DNA of 64,000 nt from Spiractinospora alimapuensis (GCF_018437505.1 NZ_CP072467.1:5232010-5296009), one strand, 5' to 3'; numbered from the stretch's first letter, positions 9,184 to 17,927 are shown. Numbers and translations: made by a program. The notes: generated by a model from the letters alone, not told the origin.

Positions 9184-9226
9184 GCCCGCCCCCGGGGGTG
9201 TTCACACATCCCCGGGGGCGGGGGGC
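9184..9226 (-). terminator. Strong hairpin after the binding-protein gene
   Basis: An imperfect inverted repeat with ~17-base GC-rich arms (GCCCGCCCCCGGGGGTG and ACATCCCCGGGGGCGGG) lies directly after the stop of the substrate-binding protein gene. There is no U-tract, as is common for actinomycete terminators. Confidence 0.6.
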
Positions 9227-9229
9227 CGT

Positions 9230-10249
9230 TCAGTCTTGGAGCTCCCGCAGGTAGTCGGCGAAGCTCTCCAGGCCGTCGATGTTGCGTGGGCCGGAGATCC
9301 CCTCGTTGTAGTCGAGGACGAAGAAGTTCTCGTCGACGACCGCCGGCACCTCCGCCAGCGTGGGCGAGGAGGAAATGAAGTCGATCTTGTCCTCGGCGGA
9401 CTCCTCCCCATAGTCGAGGATGATGATGACCTCGGGCTCCGCCTCGACCACGGCCTCCCAGCCGACTTGCGTCCAGCGTTCGTCGAGGTCGGCGAAGATG
9501 TTGCGTCCCCCGGCGTGGGAGATGATGTCGTTGGGCGGAACCTGGCTGCCCGCGGTGAACGGCTGGTCGTCGCCCGAGTCGTAGAGGTACACGGGGACCG
9601 GGTCGCCCGCCGGTGCCTGTTCCTCCACGGCGGCGACACGCTCCTGATAGTCGGTGATGAGCTCCTCCGCGCGTTCCTCCACGCCGAAGATCTGCCCCAG
9701 GCGTTCCAGGTCGGCGTAGAGACCGTCGAACGGCGTGACCCGTTCCGGGTGTCCGGGGTAGTTGTAGCAGGACTCGGTGTGCATGAAGCTCTGGATGCCG
9801 AGGCCGTCCAGGATCTCCGGCGTGATGCCTCGGTCGTCACTGAATCCGGAGTTCCAGCCGGCGACGACGAGGTCCGCTTCGGCGTCGACCACCAGTTCCC
9901 GGTTCAACAGGTCGTCGCCGAGGAACTCCACCTGTGCGTAGTCGTCGGCCCAGGGAGACTCCTCCACCGGAGGGTTGGCCGGCGGCATCACGTAGCCGTG
10001 GACCTGATCCGCCAGTCCCAGCGCGAACAGTTTGTCGGCGCTTCCGCCTTCGTAGGCCACGGCCCGCTGAGGGGTCGTGTAGTCGACATCCTCACCGCAG
10101 CGGGGGACCGTGACCGATCCTCCCGCCTCGCCGTCGCCGGCGACCTGGGCGCCACAGCCGGTGAGGAGGACCGCGAACACTGAGAGCGCGCAGGTCATAC
10201 GCGTGGTGCCGCGCGTTGTGCGAGGAAGGGGAGGGAGTAAAGACATCAT
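9230..10249 (-). CDS. Metal-chelate ABC transporter substrate-binding lipoprotein
   Basis: A 339-residue class III periplasmic-binding-type protein (FepB/FhuD fold). The signal peptide ends in VLLTGC, a lipobox, so the mature protein is anchored at Cys32 on the outer face of the membrane. The domain shows the bimodular pattern (DKLFALGLADQVHGYV, ELVVDAEADLVVAGW, LERLGQIFGVEERAEELITD, AEPEVIIILDYG). It is the last gene of a three-gene import operon, overlapping the ATPase stop. The ligand is probably a siderophore-like iron or zinc chelate; the upstream Zur-like box points to zinc. Confidence 0.9.
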   Translation of the reverse strand: MMSLLPPLPRTTRGTTRMTCALSVFAVLLTGCGAQVAGDGEAGGSVTVPRCGEDVDYTTPQRAVAYEGGSADKLFALGLADQVHGYVMPPANPPVEESPWADDYAQVEFLGDDLLNRELVVDAEADLVVAGWNSGFSDDRGITPEILDGLGIQSFMHTESCYNYPGHPERVTPFDGLYADLERLGQIFGVEERAEELITDYQERVAAVEEQAPAGDPVPVYLYDSGDDQPFTAGSQVPPNDIISHAGGRNIFADLDERWTQVGWEAVVEAEPEVIIILDYGEESAEDKIDFISSSPTLAEVPAVVDENFFVLDYNEGISGPRNIDGLESFADYLRELQD

Positions 10250-11022
10250 GAATCCTTCTCGTGGAGGCGGAACAGTAGTTGTGGAGAGCCCGTGAGCGGG
10301 TGGGGGAGGACGACGGCGTCGACGCCGAAGACGTCACGGACCAGTTCCGGGGTGAGGACATGGGACGGGGCACCGGAGGCGACCAGTCGCCCATCGGCCA
10401 GCACGCCGATCTGGTCACAGGCCGCCGCCGCCAGGTTGAGGTCGTGGAGGACGACGAGCACGGTGACTCCCGCGGCCCCGATGAGGCTCAGGAGGCGGAT
10501 CTGGTGCCGGAGGTCCAGGTGGTTGGTGGGTTCGTCGAGGACGAGCACCTGGGGTTCCTGCGTCAGGGCTCGAGCGACGAGCACCCGTTGGCGTTCGCCA
10601 CCGGACAGCTCCAGGATTCCGCGCCGGGCCAGGTGGTCGACCTCCAGGAGCTCCATGGACCGCTGGCACAGTGCGCGTTCGCGTTCGTCGAGTCTTCGGT
10701 TGCCGCGTTGGTGCGGGGCTCGTCCGAGCGCGACGACCTCCTCCACTGTGAAGTCGAGGTCGCTGCCGCCTTCCTGGGTGAGGGCCGCGACCCGTTGGGC
10801 GCTCGCTCGCAGGCTCAGTGAGGACAGGTCCTCGCCGCCGACCCAGATCGTTCCGTGTCTCGGCCGCAGCGCTCGGTACACACACCGCAGGGCGGTCGAC
10901 TTGCCGGATCCGTTGGGCCCGACCAGGCCGACGACTCCGCCGTCCCGGACGTCCAGGTTGAGTCCGTGCAGGATCCGTTTCCCGCTGATCTCCACCGACA
11001 GGTCCTCGGCGCGCAGATCCAT
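10246..11022 (-). CDS. Metal-chelate ABC transporter ATP-binding protein
   Basis: A 258-residue FecE/FepC-type ATPase. Walker A GLVGPNGSGKSTALRCVY is near residue 32, the signature LSGGERQRVLVARAL near 138, Walker B VLVLDEPTNHLD near 160, and the switch histidine in VVLHDLNLAAAACD. The start codon overlaps the permease stop (TGATG). It powers uptake through the FecCD permease at 11022. Confidence 0.95.
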   Translation of the reverse strand: MDLRAEDLSVEISGKRILHGLNLDVRDGGVVGLVGPNGSGKSTALRCVYRALRPRHGTIWVGGEDLSSLSLRASAQRVAALTQEGGSDLDFTVEEVVALGRAPHQRGNRRLDERERALCQRSMELLEVDHLARRGILELSGGERQRVLVARALTQEPQVLVLDEPTNHLDLRHQIRLLSLIGAAGVTVLVVLHDLNLAAAACDQIGVLADGRLVASGAPSHVLTPELVRDVFGVDAVVLPHPLTGSPQLLFRLHEKDS

Positions 11023-12140
11023 CAGCGGCCTCCGAACAGGTAGCCCCTGCGGCGCAGGAGGATGATGAACGCCGGGACCCCGATCAGCGCGGTGAGGACG
11101 CCCAGAGGGAGCTCGCGCGGTGCTACCGCGACGCGGGAGACGAGATCCACCCACACCATGAACAGCGCGCCGACGAAGGGGGCGACGGCGAGCACGCGTC
11201 TGTGGCCGGCACCCAACACGATGCGGACGATGTGTGGCACGACGAGCCCGACGAAGCCGATCGCTCCACTCACCGCGACCATGGCGCCGGTCATGATCGC
11301 GGTGACGGTGAAGAGCGTTTTGCGGGTTCGGTCGGCGGCGATGCCCAGGCTGGCCGCCGTCTCGTCGCCGAGCGTCATGACGTCCAGGGGGCGGGCCAGC
11401 GAACGCACCACCACGATCCCGACGACCACGACGAGAGCCACGACGGGAAGCGAGCCCCAGTTGGCGGCGCCGAAACTCCCCATGGTCCAGAAGAGGACAG
11501 TCGCGGTGGCCTCGCTGCTGGGCGCCAGGTAGATGATCACGCTCATCACCGCCTGGAAGCCGAACGAGAGAGCCACTCCGGTGAGGACCAGGCGAAGGGG
11601 CGACACACCCGTGGAGCCGGACGCGACTACGTACACGAGCAGCATGGCGGCGAGCGCGCCGAGGAAGGCCCCGGCGGAGACCGCGTAGACCCCGAGTGCC
11701 GAGAGCGCCCCCAGGGTGCTGACCAGCACCGCACCCACGGACGCGCCGGAGGAGACGCCGAGGATGTAGGGGTCGGCCAGGGGGTTGCGCACCATCGCCT
11801 GAACCGCGACCCCGACGACCCCCAGTCCCGCTCCGACGATCGCAGCGAGCAGGACCCGTGGGGTGCGGATCTGCCAGATGATTTGGTACCGGACGGTCTC
11901 CTCCGGCTGGATGATCCCGCCCGTGAGCGCGGCCCACAGGAACCTCAGGGTGTCGCCTGGTGGGACGGAGGCGGGGCCGAGGCCGATCGCCAGGACCACC
12001 GAGATGGCGAGCAGGACCGTCAGGACCGTCGCGTTGATCGCCTGACCGGTGCGTGTGGTCAGGAATGGGGGTGAGGGGCGCGCCGTCGGCGTCGGGTCCG
12101 CCGTCGGCGTTTCCGCGGGGGAGAGGGACAGGCGTTGCAC
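11022..12140 (-). CDS. FecCD-family metal-chelate ABC permease
   Basis: A 372-residue permease of the BtuC/FecCD fold with about ten membrane segments. Characteristic blocks are RTPRVLLAAIVGAGLGVVGV, NPLADPYILGVSSGASVGAV, and VSGAIGFVGLVVPHIVRIVLG near the C-terminus. The GTG start at 12140 follows AGGAGG with a six-base spacer. It is the only permease gene here, so a homodimer is expected. It is the first gene of the operon, directly downstream of a Zur-like palindrome. Confidence 0.95.
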   Translation of the reverse strand: MQRLSLSPAETPTADPTPTARPSPPFLTTRTGQAINATVLTVLLAISVVLAIGLGPASVPPGDTLRFLWAALTGGIIQPEETVRYQIIWQIRTPRVLLAAIVGAGLGVVGVAVQAMVRNPLADPYILGVSSGASVGAVLVSTLGALSALGVYAVSAGAFLGALAAMLLVYVVASGSTGVSPLRLVLTGVALSFGFQAVMSVIIYLAPSSEATATVLFWTMGSFGAANWGSLPVVALVVVVGIVVVRSLARPLDVMTLGDETAASLGIAADRTRKTLFTVTAIMTGAMVAVSGAIGFVGLVVPHIVRIVLGAGHRRVLAVAPFVGALFMVWVDLVSRVAVAPRELPLGVLTALIGVPAFIILLRRRGYLFGGR

Positions 12141-12162
12141 GCCAACCTCCTGGTAGTGAAAA

Positions 12163-12177
12163 CGAAAACGGTTTTCA
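12163..12177 (-). promoter_or_regulatory. Zur-like box before the metal-chelate uptake operon
   Basis: The 15-mer CGAAAACGGTTTTCA has the 6-3-6 architecture of the actinobacterial Zur box (TGAAAA-N3-TTTTCA) with one arm mismatch. It lies inside a wider palindrome at 12155-12179 whose outer arms are AGTGAAAAC and GTTTTCACT. It is ~25 bases before the permease start, in the promoter zone. No DtxR-type iron box is visible, which favours zinc control. The box at 42122-42136 shares the TTTTCA arm and architecture. Confidence 0.6.
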
Positions 12178-12180
12178 CTA

Positions 12181-12654
12181 TAGAGGACGGTTTCTCCCTA
12201 CTCGCCACCCGGCGTCGGGAACGGAGAGAGGGTCGGGCATGAGCGGCCGGGGTGACTCCATCCCAAGGCACCAGGCATTCCGTAGGGGCTGGCCTCCTCG
12301 GAGACGCACGTCGCTGACCCGGTGCGGCCGAAGGAGTGCGTCGCGTGTCACTCCGAGTCCGGGCCGGGGAAGGCGCTCCATCCGGTTCTCAGGTCGGAGG
12401 GGGCGATGCCGGCGCACTCCATAGTGAGGGCACGACCGACCACGGCCCATGAGGCGCACCCCGTGTGTTGTGTCGTCCCGACGACGCGGTCACACGTGCG
12501 GCGTCCTCCACCGGGCGTGCCCACGCACGCCCGGGGAGTGGGTGTGGCCGTCGGGGGAGGCCACGCCCTATGTCCACCGGCGGTGCGAAGAGGGAAGTCG
12601 CGCGCCGAGCGCATCGTCGCGGGGAGTGGGCCGGGCGGGACGGGCGAGTGCCCG
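12181..12654. other. Intergenic region with GC-rich hairpins only
   Basis: About 470 bases without a convincing gene; the short ORFs present lack a plausible start site and match antisense-type composition. Apart from the hairpin at 12511-12534 there is a weaker GTGGCC/GGCCAC inverted repeat near 12548-12565. Both would lie in the 3' region of the IclR transcript. Confidence 0.5.
12511..12534 (-). terminator. Perfect hairpin downstream of the IclR gene
   Basis: Ten-base perfect arms CCGGGCGTGC and GCACGCCCGG flank a CCAC loop. It lies 120 bases after the minus-strand IclR stop and has no U-tract. Confidence 0.5.
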
Positions 12655-13515
12655 CTACGCCTGGGTCCGGGCCTGGACGGCGTCGCGGACCCGGGGCGAG
12701 AAACCCAGCGTGTGCGAGAGTTCGGTGGTGGCCTCGGCGACCATCGCTCCGACGCGGGCGACGTCGTCCTCGGTGAGGCGGCTCGCGGGGCCGGCCACGG
12801 AGATGGCGCCGACGACGGCGCCTCGATAGTCGATGATCGGCGCGCCGACCCCGTTGATGCCTTCCTCGTTCTCGGCGATGTCGACGCTGTAGCCACGGGT
12901 CTGGCACCGACGCAGTTCCTCGCGCAGGGCGGCCGGATCGACGATCGTCCTCTCCGTGCGCTGGGGGATCGGCTCGGTGAGGATCGCCTCGACGTCCGGT
13001 GCCGGGGACCAGGCGAGGATGGCGCGTCCCAGAGCCGTCGTCGTCGCGGGGTTGGAGCGCCCCAGGCGGGAGTTGGTGCGCACCGGCAGGGGGCTGTCGA
13101 TCTTGTCCACGTAGACCACGCGGTCGTCGTCGAGCACCCCGAGAGCGCAGGTCTCGCCGGTCTCGTCGTTGAGCCGCTGGAGGGTTCCACGTGCCTCGGA
13201 GCGTAGTTCGACGGACTCCAGGTAGGCGACGCCCAGCTCCAGACAGTGGCGACCGACGCGCCACCGGCCGTTGTCCCCCACGCGGACGACGTTGAGGTCG
13301 GCCAGCACGTGCAGCAGCCGGTGCGCCGTGGCCTCGGGAACGCCGGTGCCGCGGGCGAGCTCGGCGAGCGGAAGACCACGTTGATCGCTGGCCAGGGCGT
13401 CGAGCAACGTGAAGGCCCGGACCAGGTTTCGGGCTCGCCCGTTCTTGGACTCCTTGGACGCCTCATCGATCGCGCCGGGGCTGACGCCGTGTTCTGACAT
13501 GACCTCGCTCTCCAT
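12655..13515 (-). CDS. IclR-family transcriptional regulator
   Basis: About 286 residues from ATG 13515; ATG 13500 is also possible and neither has an ideal Shine-Dalgarno. The winged HTH is LVRAFTLLDALASDQRGLPL through GVPEATAHRLLHVL. The effector-binding domain has GETCALGVLDDDRVVYVDKI, the PVRTNSRLGRSNPATTTALG block, and GVGAPIIDYRGAVVGAISVA, all typical of IclR repressors. It is directly downstream of, and co-directional with, the M20 peptidase gene, and probably controls the peptidase/aminotransferase/permease group. Confidence 0.93.
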   Translation of the reverse strand: MESEVMSEHGVSPGAIDEASKESKNGRARNLVRAFTLLDALASDQRGLPLAELARGTGVPEATAHRLLHVLADLNVVRVGDNGRWRVGRHCLELGVAYLESVELRSEARGTLQRLNDETGETCALGVLDDDRVVYVDKIDSPLPVRTNSRLGRSNPATTTALGRAILAWSPAPDVEAILTEPIPQRTERTIVDPAALREELRRCQTRGYSVDIAENEEGINGVGAPIIDYRGAVVGAISVAGPASRLTEDDVARVGAMVAEATTELSHTLGFSPRVRDAVQARTQA

Positions 13516-13680
13516 CAGCAGAGTCGGCACCCCGTCGGAACGGTCCCGTCGCGTCGAGTGCTGTGCGCTCTCGAGGATAGTCGTCGCCCTCCCCACTGAG
13601 GCGTCGGGCCGGTCCCGTGTCCCACGCCCATGGTGCGCTGGGACGCGGGGGCATGGGGGCGCGTTCCGGACCGGCGGAGC

Positions 13681-14859
13681 TCAGTTGCCCGTGTACTCCC
13701 GCGCCAGTTCCTCGTACAGGTCGACCGCCTGCTCCAACTGGCCGACGCCGACGCACTCGTTCGGCCCGTGCGCGACGGACAACCATCCGGGGCCCAGAGC
13801 GGCGATGGTGGGCACCCCGGCGGTCCGGATGAAGTGGGTCGCGTCCGTGCCGCCCGGGTACGCCGCGAGCGGCAGTTCCCGACCGAGGACACTGCCGCAC
13901 GCGGTCTGTGCCGCCCGCAGCACCGGATTGTCCACATCGAGTTCGGCGGACTCCATCCAGCCGAGGGACCCGGGCACGTAGCGCAGATCCCAGGTGACGT
14001 CGTCGGGAAGGGCGTCGGCGAGCAGGGCCCGCAACTCCCGGTCCAGCTCGTCGCGGTCCATCCCCGGAACGGTGCGGATGTCGCAGGCGACCGAGGCCTC
14101 CCCGGGGTGCACGCCGAAGAACACGCCCCCCTCGGTGCGGACGGCGGCGTTCACCGTCGGCCGGCTCTTCAGCGACGAGGGCTTGGCGACACTCGGTTCG
14201 AAGCCCGACAGCGCCAGAGTGGCTCGGGCGGCGGCCACGGTCGCGCTCGTCGGCAGACGTTCGGACAGTCCGCTGTGGCCCTGTTGGGACCTGATGACCA
14301 CTTCGAAGCAACAGATGCCGCGTGAGACGACATACAGAGCCTCCCAGGGATCACTGACGCCGGAGGGCTCCCCGATCACGATCGCGTCCGCGTCGACGAG
14401 GCCACGGCTCGACAGCTCCTGGGCGCCGTACACGCTCCCGGCCTCTTCGTCCGCGGTGAGGATCAGGGAGAGTCTGCCCTGACGTGCCCGTTCGGCCCAG
14501 CGTTCGGCCGCGAGGAGCATCGCCGCGACGGCGCCCTTCATGTCGGAGCTCCCGAGACCGTAGGCGAGGTCGCCGTCGACGGTGAGCGTCAGTGGGTCGG
14601 TTCGCCACGCCGACAGGCCGTCACCGATCGGCTTGGTGTCCAGGTGCCCGGAGAGCGCGAGGTGCGGACCGGACCCCGCGTCGGCCTCCACCAGAACGTT
14701 GCACCGTCCCTCCGCGGTCTCCACAACACGTGCGTCCAGCCCGCGTCCCGTGGCGTGGTCACGGACGAACGCGGCGATCTCGCTCTCGCCGACGCCGGGG
14801 TTCTGCGAGTCGATCGCGACGAGCTGGTGGGTCAGGTCCAGTACCGGCGGCGTGGTCAC
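13681..14859 (-). CDS. M20-family metallopeptidase (ArgE/DapE type)
   Basis: A 392-residue zinc amidohydrolase. Metal and catalytic motifs are LSGHLDTKPIGDG (first His and catalytic Asp), LGSSDMKGAVAAML (bridging Asp), LTADEEAGSVYG (catalytic Glu-Glu) and IGEPSG, with the final metal histidine in VAHGPNECVGV. The lid domain carries RSQQGHSGLSERL. GTG 14859 is chosen because GGAG lies seven bases upstream. Family members cleave N-acyl amino acids or dipeptides. It is divergent from the aminotransferase-fold gene and probably processes an amidated substrate imported by the permease at 16221. Confidence 0.9.
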   Translation of the reverse strand: MTTPPVLDLTHQLVAIDSQNPGVGESEIAAFVRDHATGRGLDARVVETAEGRCNVLVEADAGSGPHLALSGHLDTKPIGDGLSAWRTDPLTLTVDGDLAYGLGSSDMKGAVAAMLLAAERWAERARQGRLSLILTADEEAGSVYGAQELSSRGLVDADAIVIGEPSGVSDPWEALYVVSRGICCFEVVIRSQQGHSGLSERLPTSATVAAARATLALSGFEPSVAKPSSLKSRPTVNAAVRTEGGVFFGVHPGEASVACDIRTVPGMDRDELDRELRALLADALPDDVTWDLRYVPGSLGWMESAELDVDNPVLRAAQTACGSVLGRELPLAAYPGGTDATHFIRTAGVPTIAALGPGWLSVAHGPNECVGVGQLEQAVDLYEELAREYTGN

Positions 14860-14981
14860 GGTTGCGCTCCTCAACAACGATGTCGTGCTCAGTATTGACA
14901 GAGTGTTTCATTTTCTATTTTTATTTGGAAGTGGAGATCAATTATGTGAGATCATGCTCAGCCGAGCACCGAGGAGACGTC

Positions 14982-15083
14982 ATGACAGTGCGCTGGGCGA
15001 CACGGCGGACCGGGGTCGTCGCCGCGATCCACGGGGCAGGCTGGCGGGGCCGTGTCCCCGAGCGCGGCGGGTGGGTCCGTTGA
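14982..15083 (+). CDS. 33-residue leader ORF overlapping the next start
   Basis: ATG 14982 follows GAGGAG with an optimal spacer, the best ribosome site in this promoter region. The peptide (MTVRWATRRTGVVAAIHGAG...) is rich in Arg, Gly and Trp and ends at TGA 15081-15083, which overlaps the TTG start of the following gene. It could be a translated leader that couples or attenuates expression of the enzyme, or a fragment left by a frameshift. No family is recognised. Confidence 0.4.
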   Translation: MTVRWATRRTGVVAAIHGAGWRGRVPERGGWVR

Positions 15084-16189
15084 CGTCCCCGGGGCGGGCG
15101 ACCAGGGTGGGCCACTTCCCCGACCTGGAGGGCAGCTACCTCGACACCGCGACCCAGGGTGTGGGGCCACGGGCCGCCGCCGTGGCGACGGCCCACGCCA
15201 CCCAGAAGTGGGCCCGTGGAGTCGCGGACCACACACGCTGGGAGGAGCGGGGCGAGGAGGCGCGGGCCCGCGTGGCGGAGCTCCTCGACGTCCACGCCGC
15301 CGACGTCGCGCTGGTGCCCTCCCAGGTCGCGGCCGCCACCATCGTCGCCCAGGCGTTGCGTGAGGCCACCGTGGTCGTCCCGGAGCAGGAGTACCGCGCC
15401 AACCTGCTGCCCTGGACCCAGTCCCGTCCCCGGTCCCGCGCCCGGATCGTGGCCGCGCCGGCCACCACAGACCGCCTGCTCGACGCGATCGACGACGGCG
15501 TCGACCTCGTGGCCGTGTCCAGCGTGCAGTCGGCGGACGGGCTGCGCGTGGACCTGCCCCGCGTCGTGGACCACGCGCACCGACACGGCGCGCTGGTGTA
15601 CGTCGACGCCAGCCAGTCCTTCGGTGTGGACGCCGACCTGGCCGGTTCCGGGGCGGACGTCATCGCCGCCGTGGGGTACAAGTGGCTCCTCGGCCCGCGG
15701 GGGGTGTGCTACCTGATGGTGCGATCGGGGCTGCGGGAGAAGGTCGCGCCCCTGCTCGCCTCACCGGAGTCCGCCGCCGACGCCCGCCACTACGGGTCCG
15801 ACTACCGCCCCTGGCCGGACGCACGGCGCTTCGACCAACCGCTGGCCTGGCCCGCCCTGGTGGGTGCCACGGCGGGCCTCGACCTCCTGTCCGGCTTCCC
15901 GACCTCGGTGCTGGACACGCACTCCGTCGAGCTCGGCAGACGCATGCGCGACGGGCTCGCCACCGCCGGGATCGCGGTCGCGCCCGAGGACCAGCCCTCG
16001 CCGATCATCGCGGTTCCCGACCGTGCACCCGCGCGAACGGTGGCCGGACTCGCCGCGATGGGTGTGCGGGCCGCCGCGCGCGCCCACCTGGTTCGCTTCT
16101 CGTTCCACCTGTTCAACGACAGCACCGACGTCGATGCCGCCCTACACGCGCTGACCAGCGTGCGTCAGCGGTCTCTTGAGCAGAAGTAG
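15080..16189 (+). CDS. PLP-dependent enzyme, class V aminotransferase fold
   Basis: A 369-residue fold-type I enzyme related to cysteine desulfurases and kynureninases. The N-terminus reads VGHFPDLEGSYLDTATQGVG. The cofactor pocket shows VYVDASQSFGVDADL (the pyridine-nitrogen Asp) and DVIAAVGYKWLLGPRGVCYL, whose Lys forms the Schiff base. No desulfurase active-site Cys loop is obvious, so desulfurase activity is unlikely. I start it at TTG 15080, which overlaps the leader ORF stop; GTG 15071 is an alternative. Substrate unknown. Its neighbours, an M20 peptidase and a YfcC permease, suggest catabolism of an imported amino acid derivative. Confidence 0.8.
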   Translation: MTSPGRATRVGHFPDLEGSYLDTATQGVGPRAAAVATAHATQKWARGVADHTRWEERGEEARARVAELLDVHAADVALVPSQVAAATIVAQALREATVVVPEQEYRANLLPWTQSRPRSRARIVAAPATTDRLLDAIDDGVDLVAVSSVQSADGLRVDLPRVVDHAHRHGALVYVDASQSFGVDADLAGSGADVIAAVGYKWLLGPRGVCYLMVRSGLREKVAPLLASPESAADARHYGSDYRPWPDARRFDQPLAWPALVGATAGLDLLSGFPTSVLDTHSVELGRRMRDGLATAGIAVAPEDQPSPIIAVPDRAPARTVAGLAAMGVRAAARAHLVRFSFHLFNDSTDVDAALHALTSVRQRSLEQK

Positions 16190-16220
16190 CTCTCGCCACA
16201 GCGCAGTCTGGAGACAACCA

Positions 16221-17705
16221 ATGAGCACGTACTCCCAGGAAGACACCGAGAACACCAGAGAACCAGACGGCGTCGACGGCTCAGCGACCAGATCCAAGAA
16301 GTCCGGCGCGGCACGCATCCCGCACATCTACGTCATCATCTTCGCGGTCATCTCCATGGCGGCGGCGGCGACCTATCTGGTCCCCGCCGGGGCTTACGAC
16401 ATGCTCCCCGGCCCGCAGGGCCACGACGTCGTCGACCCCGACTCCTTCCGGTACGTCGACGCGTCCCCGGTGAGCCCCATGGGGTTCCTCACCGCGATTC
16501 CGCGAGGGATCGTCGACGCCGGCGAAGTGGTGATGTTCTGCCTCATGATCGGTGGCGCGTTCATGGTTCTGCGCGCCACCGGCATCATCCACCTCGCGGT
16601 CGACCGGCTCGCGCGTCGCTTCGCCCATCGCGGACTGCTCATCATCCCGCTGCTGATGGTTCCCTTCGCCGTCCTCGCCACGTTCATCGGCACCCCGGAA
16701 CTGAGCCTCGTCTACATCCCGGTGATCCTCCCGCTCATGCTGGCGCTGGGGTTCGACTCGATCACCGCCGCCGCCACGGCCCTGTGCGCGACCGCGGCAG
16801 GTTTCACCGCCGCGCTGACCAACCCGGTGACAGTCGGGCTGTCCCAGGAGATCGCCGGGATTCCGCTCTACTCCGGGATGGGTCTACGGTTCGTCCTGCT
16901 CATCGCCGCCGTCACCGCTGCCGTGCTGTACGTGATGCGCTACGCGGCGAAGGTCCGACGAAACCCCGAACGCAGCCTGGTGCACGCCGAGGACAAGAAG
17001 AAGCGCGAGGAGATCCCGGGGGCCGCCGGGATCAACGAGTCGGAGGCGCTCACGGCGAGCCGGCGGCAGAAGCTCGGTATAGCGGTGCTTCTCGGGTTCT
17101 TCGCCCTGCTGCTCTACGGAGTTCTCGGCCGGGGCTGGTTCATGTTGGAGATGGCGGGCCTGTTCATCGCGATGGGCGTCGTGGTCGGCCTCATCGTCGG
17201 GCTGAGCACCACGGAGGTCTGTGAGTCCTTCACCGAGGGAATGCGCAGCGTCCTGCTCGGCGCGGTGATCGTCGGGGTCGCGCGCGCCGTCGCCGTGGTC
17301 CTGGAGGACGGCGAGATCCTGGACACCATCGTCCACGGCCTCGCCACGGTCACCCAGGCTCTGCCCACCTTCCTGACCCCCATCGGCATGCTCATCGTGC
17401 AGGCACTGTTCAACTTCCTGGTGCCATCCGGCAGCGGCCAAGCGATCATCACCATGCCGATCATGGCCCCCCTCGCCGACATCGTCGGCGTCACCCGCCA
17501 GACCGCGGTGCTCGCCTTCCAGATCGGCGACGGCTTCGCCAACGTCTTCTACCCCACCTCCGGCTACTTCATGGCCTGCCTCGCCCTCGCCGGCATCCCC
17601 TGGACCCGCTGGATCCGCTTCATGTGGCCCCTCATGCTCATCTGGCTCGCCATGGGCACCACCACCCTGATGATCGCCCACGCCATCGGCTGGGGACCGG
17701 TGTAG
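16221..17705 (+). CDS. YfcC/DcuC-superfamily permease
   Basis: A 494-residue membrane protein with about twelve hydrophobic segments. It matches the YfcC-like branch of the C4-dicarboxylate carrier superfamily, which includes arginine/ornithine and aminobenzoyl-glutamate type carriers: LVPAGAYDML early, GFTAALTNPVTVGLSQEIAG in the middle, and NFLVPSGSGQAIITMPIMAP and FANVFYPTSGYFM late. A charged cytoplasmic loop (KVRRNPERSLVHAEDKKKRE) separates the halves. ATG 16221 follows a GGAG. It is 31 bases after the aminotransferase-fold gene and probably in the same operon, importing its substrate. Confidence 0.85.
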   Translation: MSTYSQEDTENTREPDGVDGSATRSKKSGAARIPHIYVIIFAVISMAAAATYLVPAGAYDMLPGPQGHDVVDPDSFRYVDASPVSPMGFLTAIPRGIVDAGEVVMFCLMIGGAFMVLRATGIIHLAVDRLARRFAHRGLLIIPLLMVPFAVLATFIGTPELSLVYIPVILPLMLALGFDSITAAATALCATAAGFTAALTNPVTVGLSQEIAGIPLYSGMGLRFVLLIAAVTAAVLYVMRYAAKVRRNPERSLVHAEDKKKREEIPGAAGINESEALTASRRQKLGIAVLLGFFALLLYGVLGRGWFMLEMAGLFIAMGVVVGLIVGLSTTEVCESFTEGMRSVLLGAVIVGVARAVAVVLEDGEILDTIVHGLATVTQALPTFLTPIGMLIVQALFNFLVPSGSGQAIITMPIMAPLADIVGVTRQTAVLAFQIGDGFANVFYPTSGYFMACLALAGIPWTRWIRFMWPLMLIWLAMGTTTLMIAHAIGWGPV

Positions 17706-17835
17706 GCAGTGAGAGCCTGGTCGGAGCGACCTCAGCGCCGCCGCACTCGTTCCAGACGCCTGTGACGTCCGCCGAGAGTGGGTACACGCGTCGCCCCGTC
17801 GAGAGCGCCTCCCAACCGGCCGGCGCGAGGGGTGT

Positions 17836-17862
17836 GCGATATCCGCTATCGCTTGCGCGATA
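17836..17862. promoter_or_regulatory. Candidate IclR operator before the IclR gene
   Basis: GCGATA at 17836 is followed by the palindrome TATCGC-TTGC-GCGATA at 17847-17862 and then TGTGGAAG. It lies ~65 bases upstream of the IclR start. Similar GCGATA(T/A)(A/T)GTG units recur before the P450 gene, and an equal palindrome at 61029-61044. The regulator probably binds here to control itself. Confidence 0.55.
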
Positions 17863-17927
17863 TGTGGAAGACTCCTGCCGGATAGGCTTTACCAGGTTCC
17901 ATCACCGGGAGTGGGCAGGGTGCGCGC

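Noticed and set aside
8423-10183. Long plus-strand ORF of 586 codons across the MFS and binding-protein genes
   Set aside because: It is antisense to two well-supported minus-strand genes and has the biased composition of the opposite frame in GC-rich DNA.
12155-12179. Palindrome considered as an iron (DtxR/IdeR) box
   Set aside because: It lacks the TTAGGTTAG-type half-sites and fits the Zur 6-3-6 pattern better.
12178-12459. Minus-strand ORF of 93 codons in the gap before the IclR gene
   Set aside because: No plausible Shine-Dalgarno, no recognisable motif, and it overlaps the promoter palindrome zone.
15080-16189. Assignment of the PLP enzyme as a cysteine desulfurase
   Set aside because: No clear catalytic Cys loop and no Fe-S assembly neighbours.
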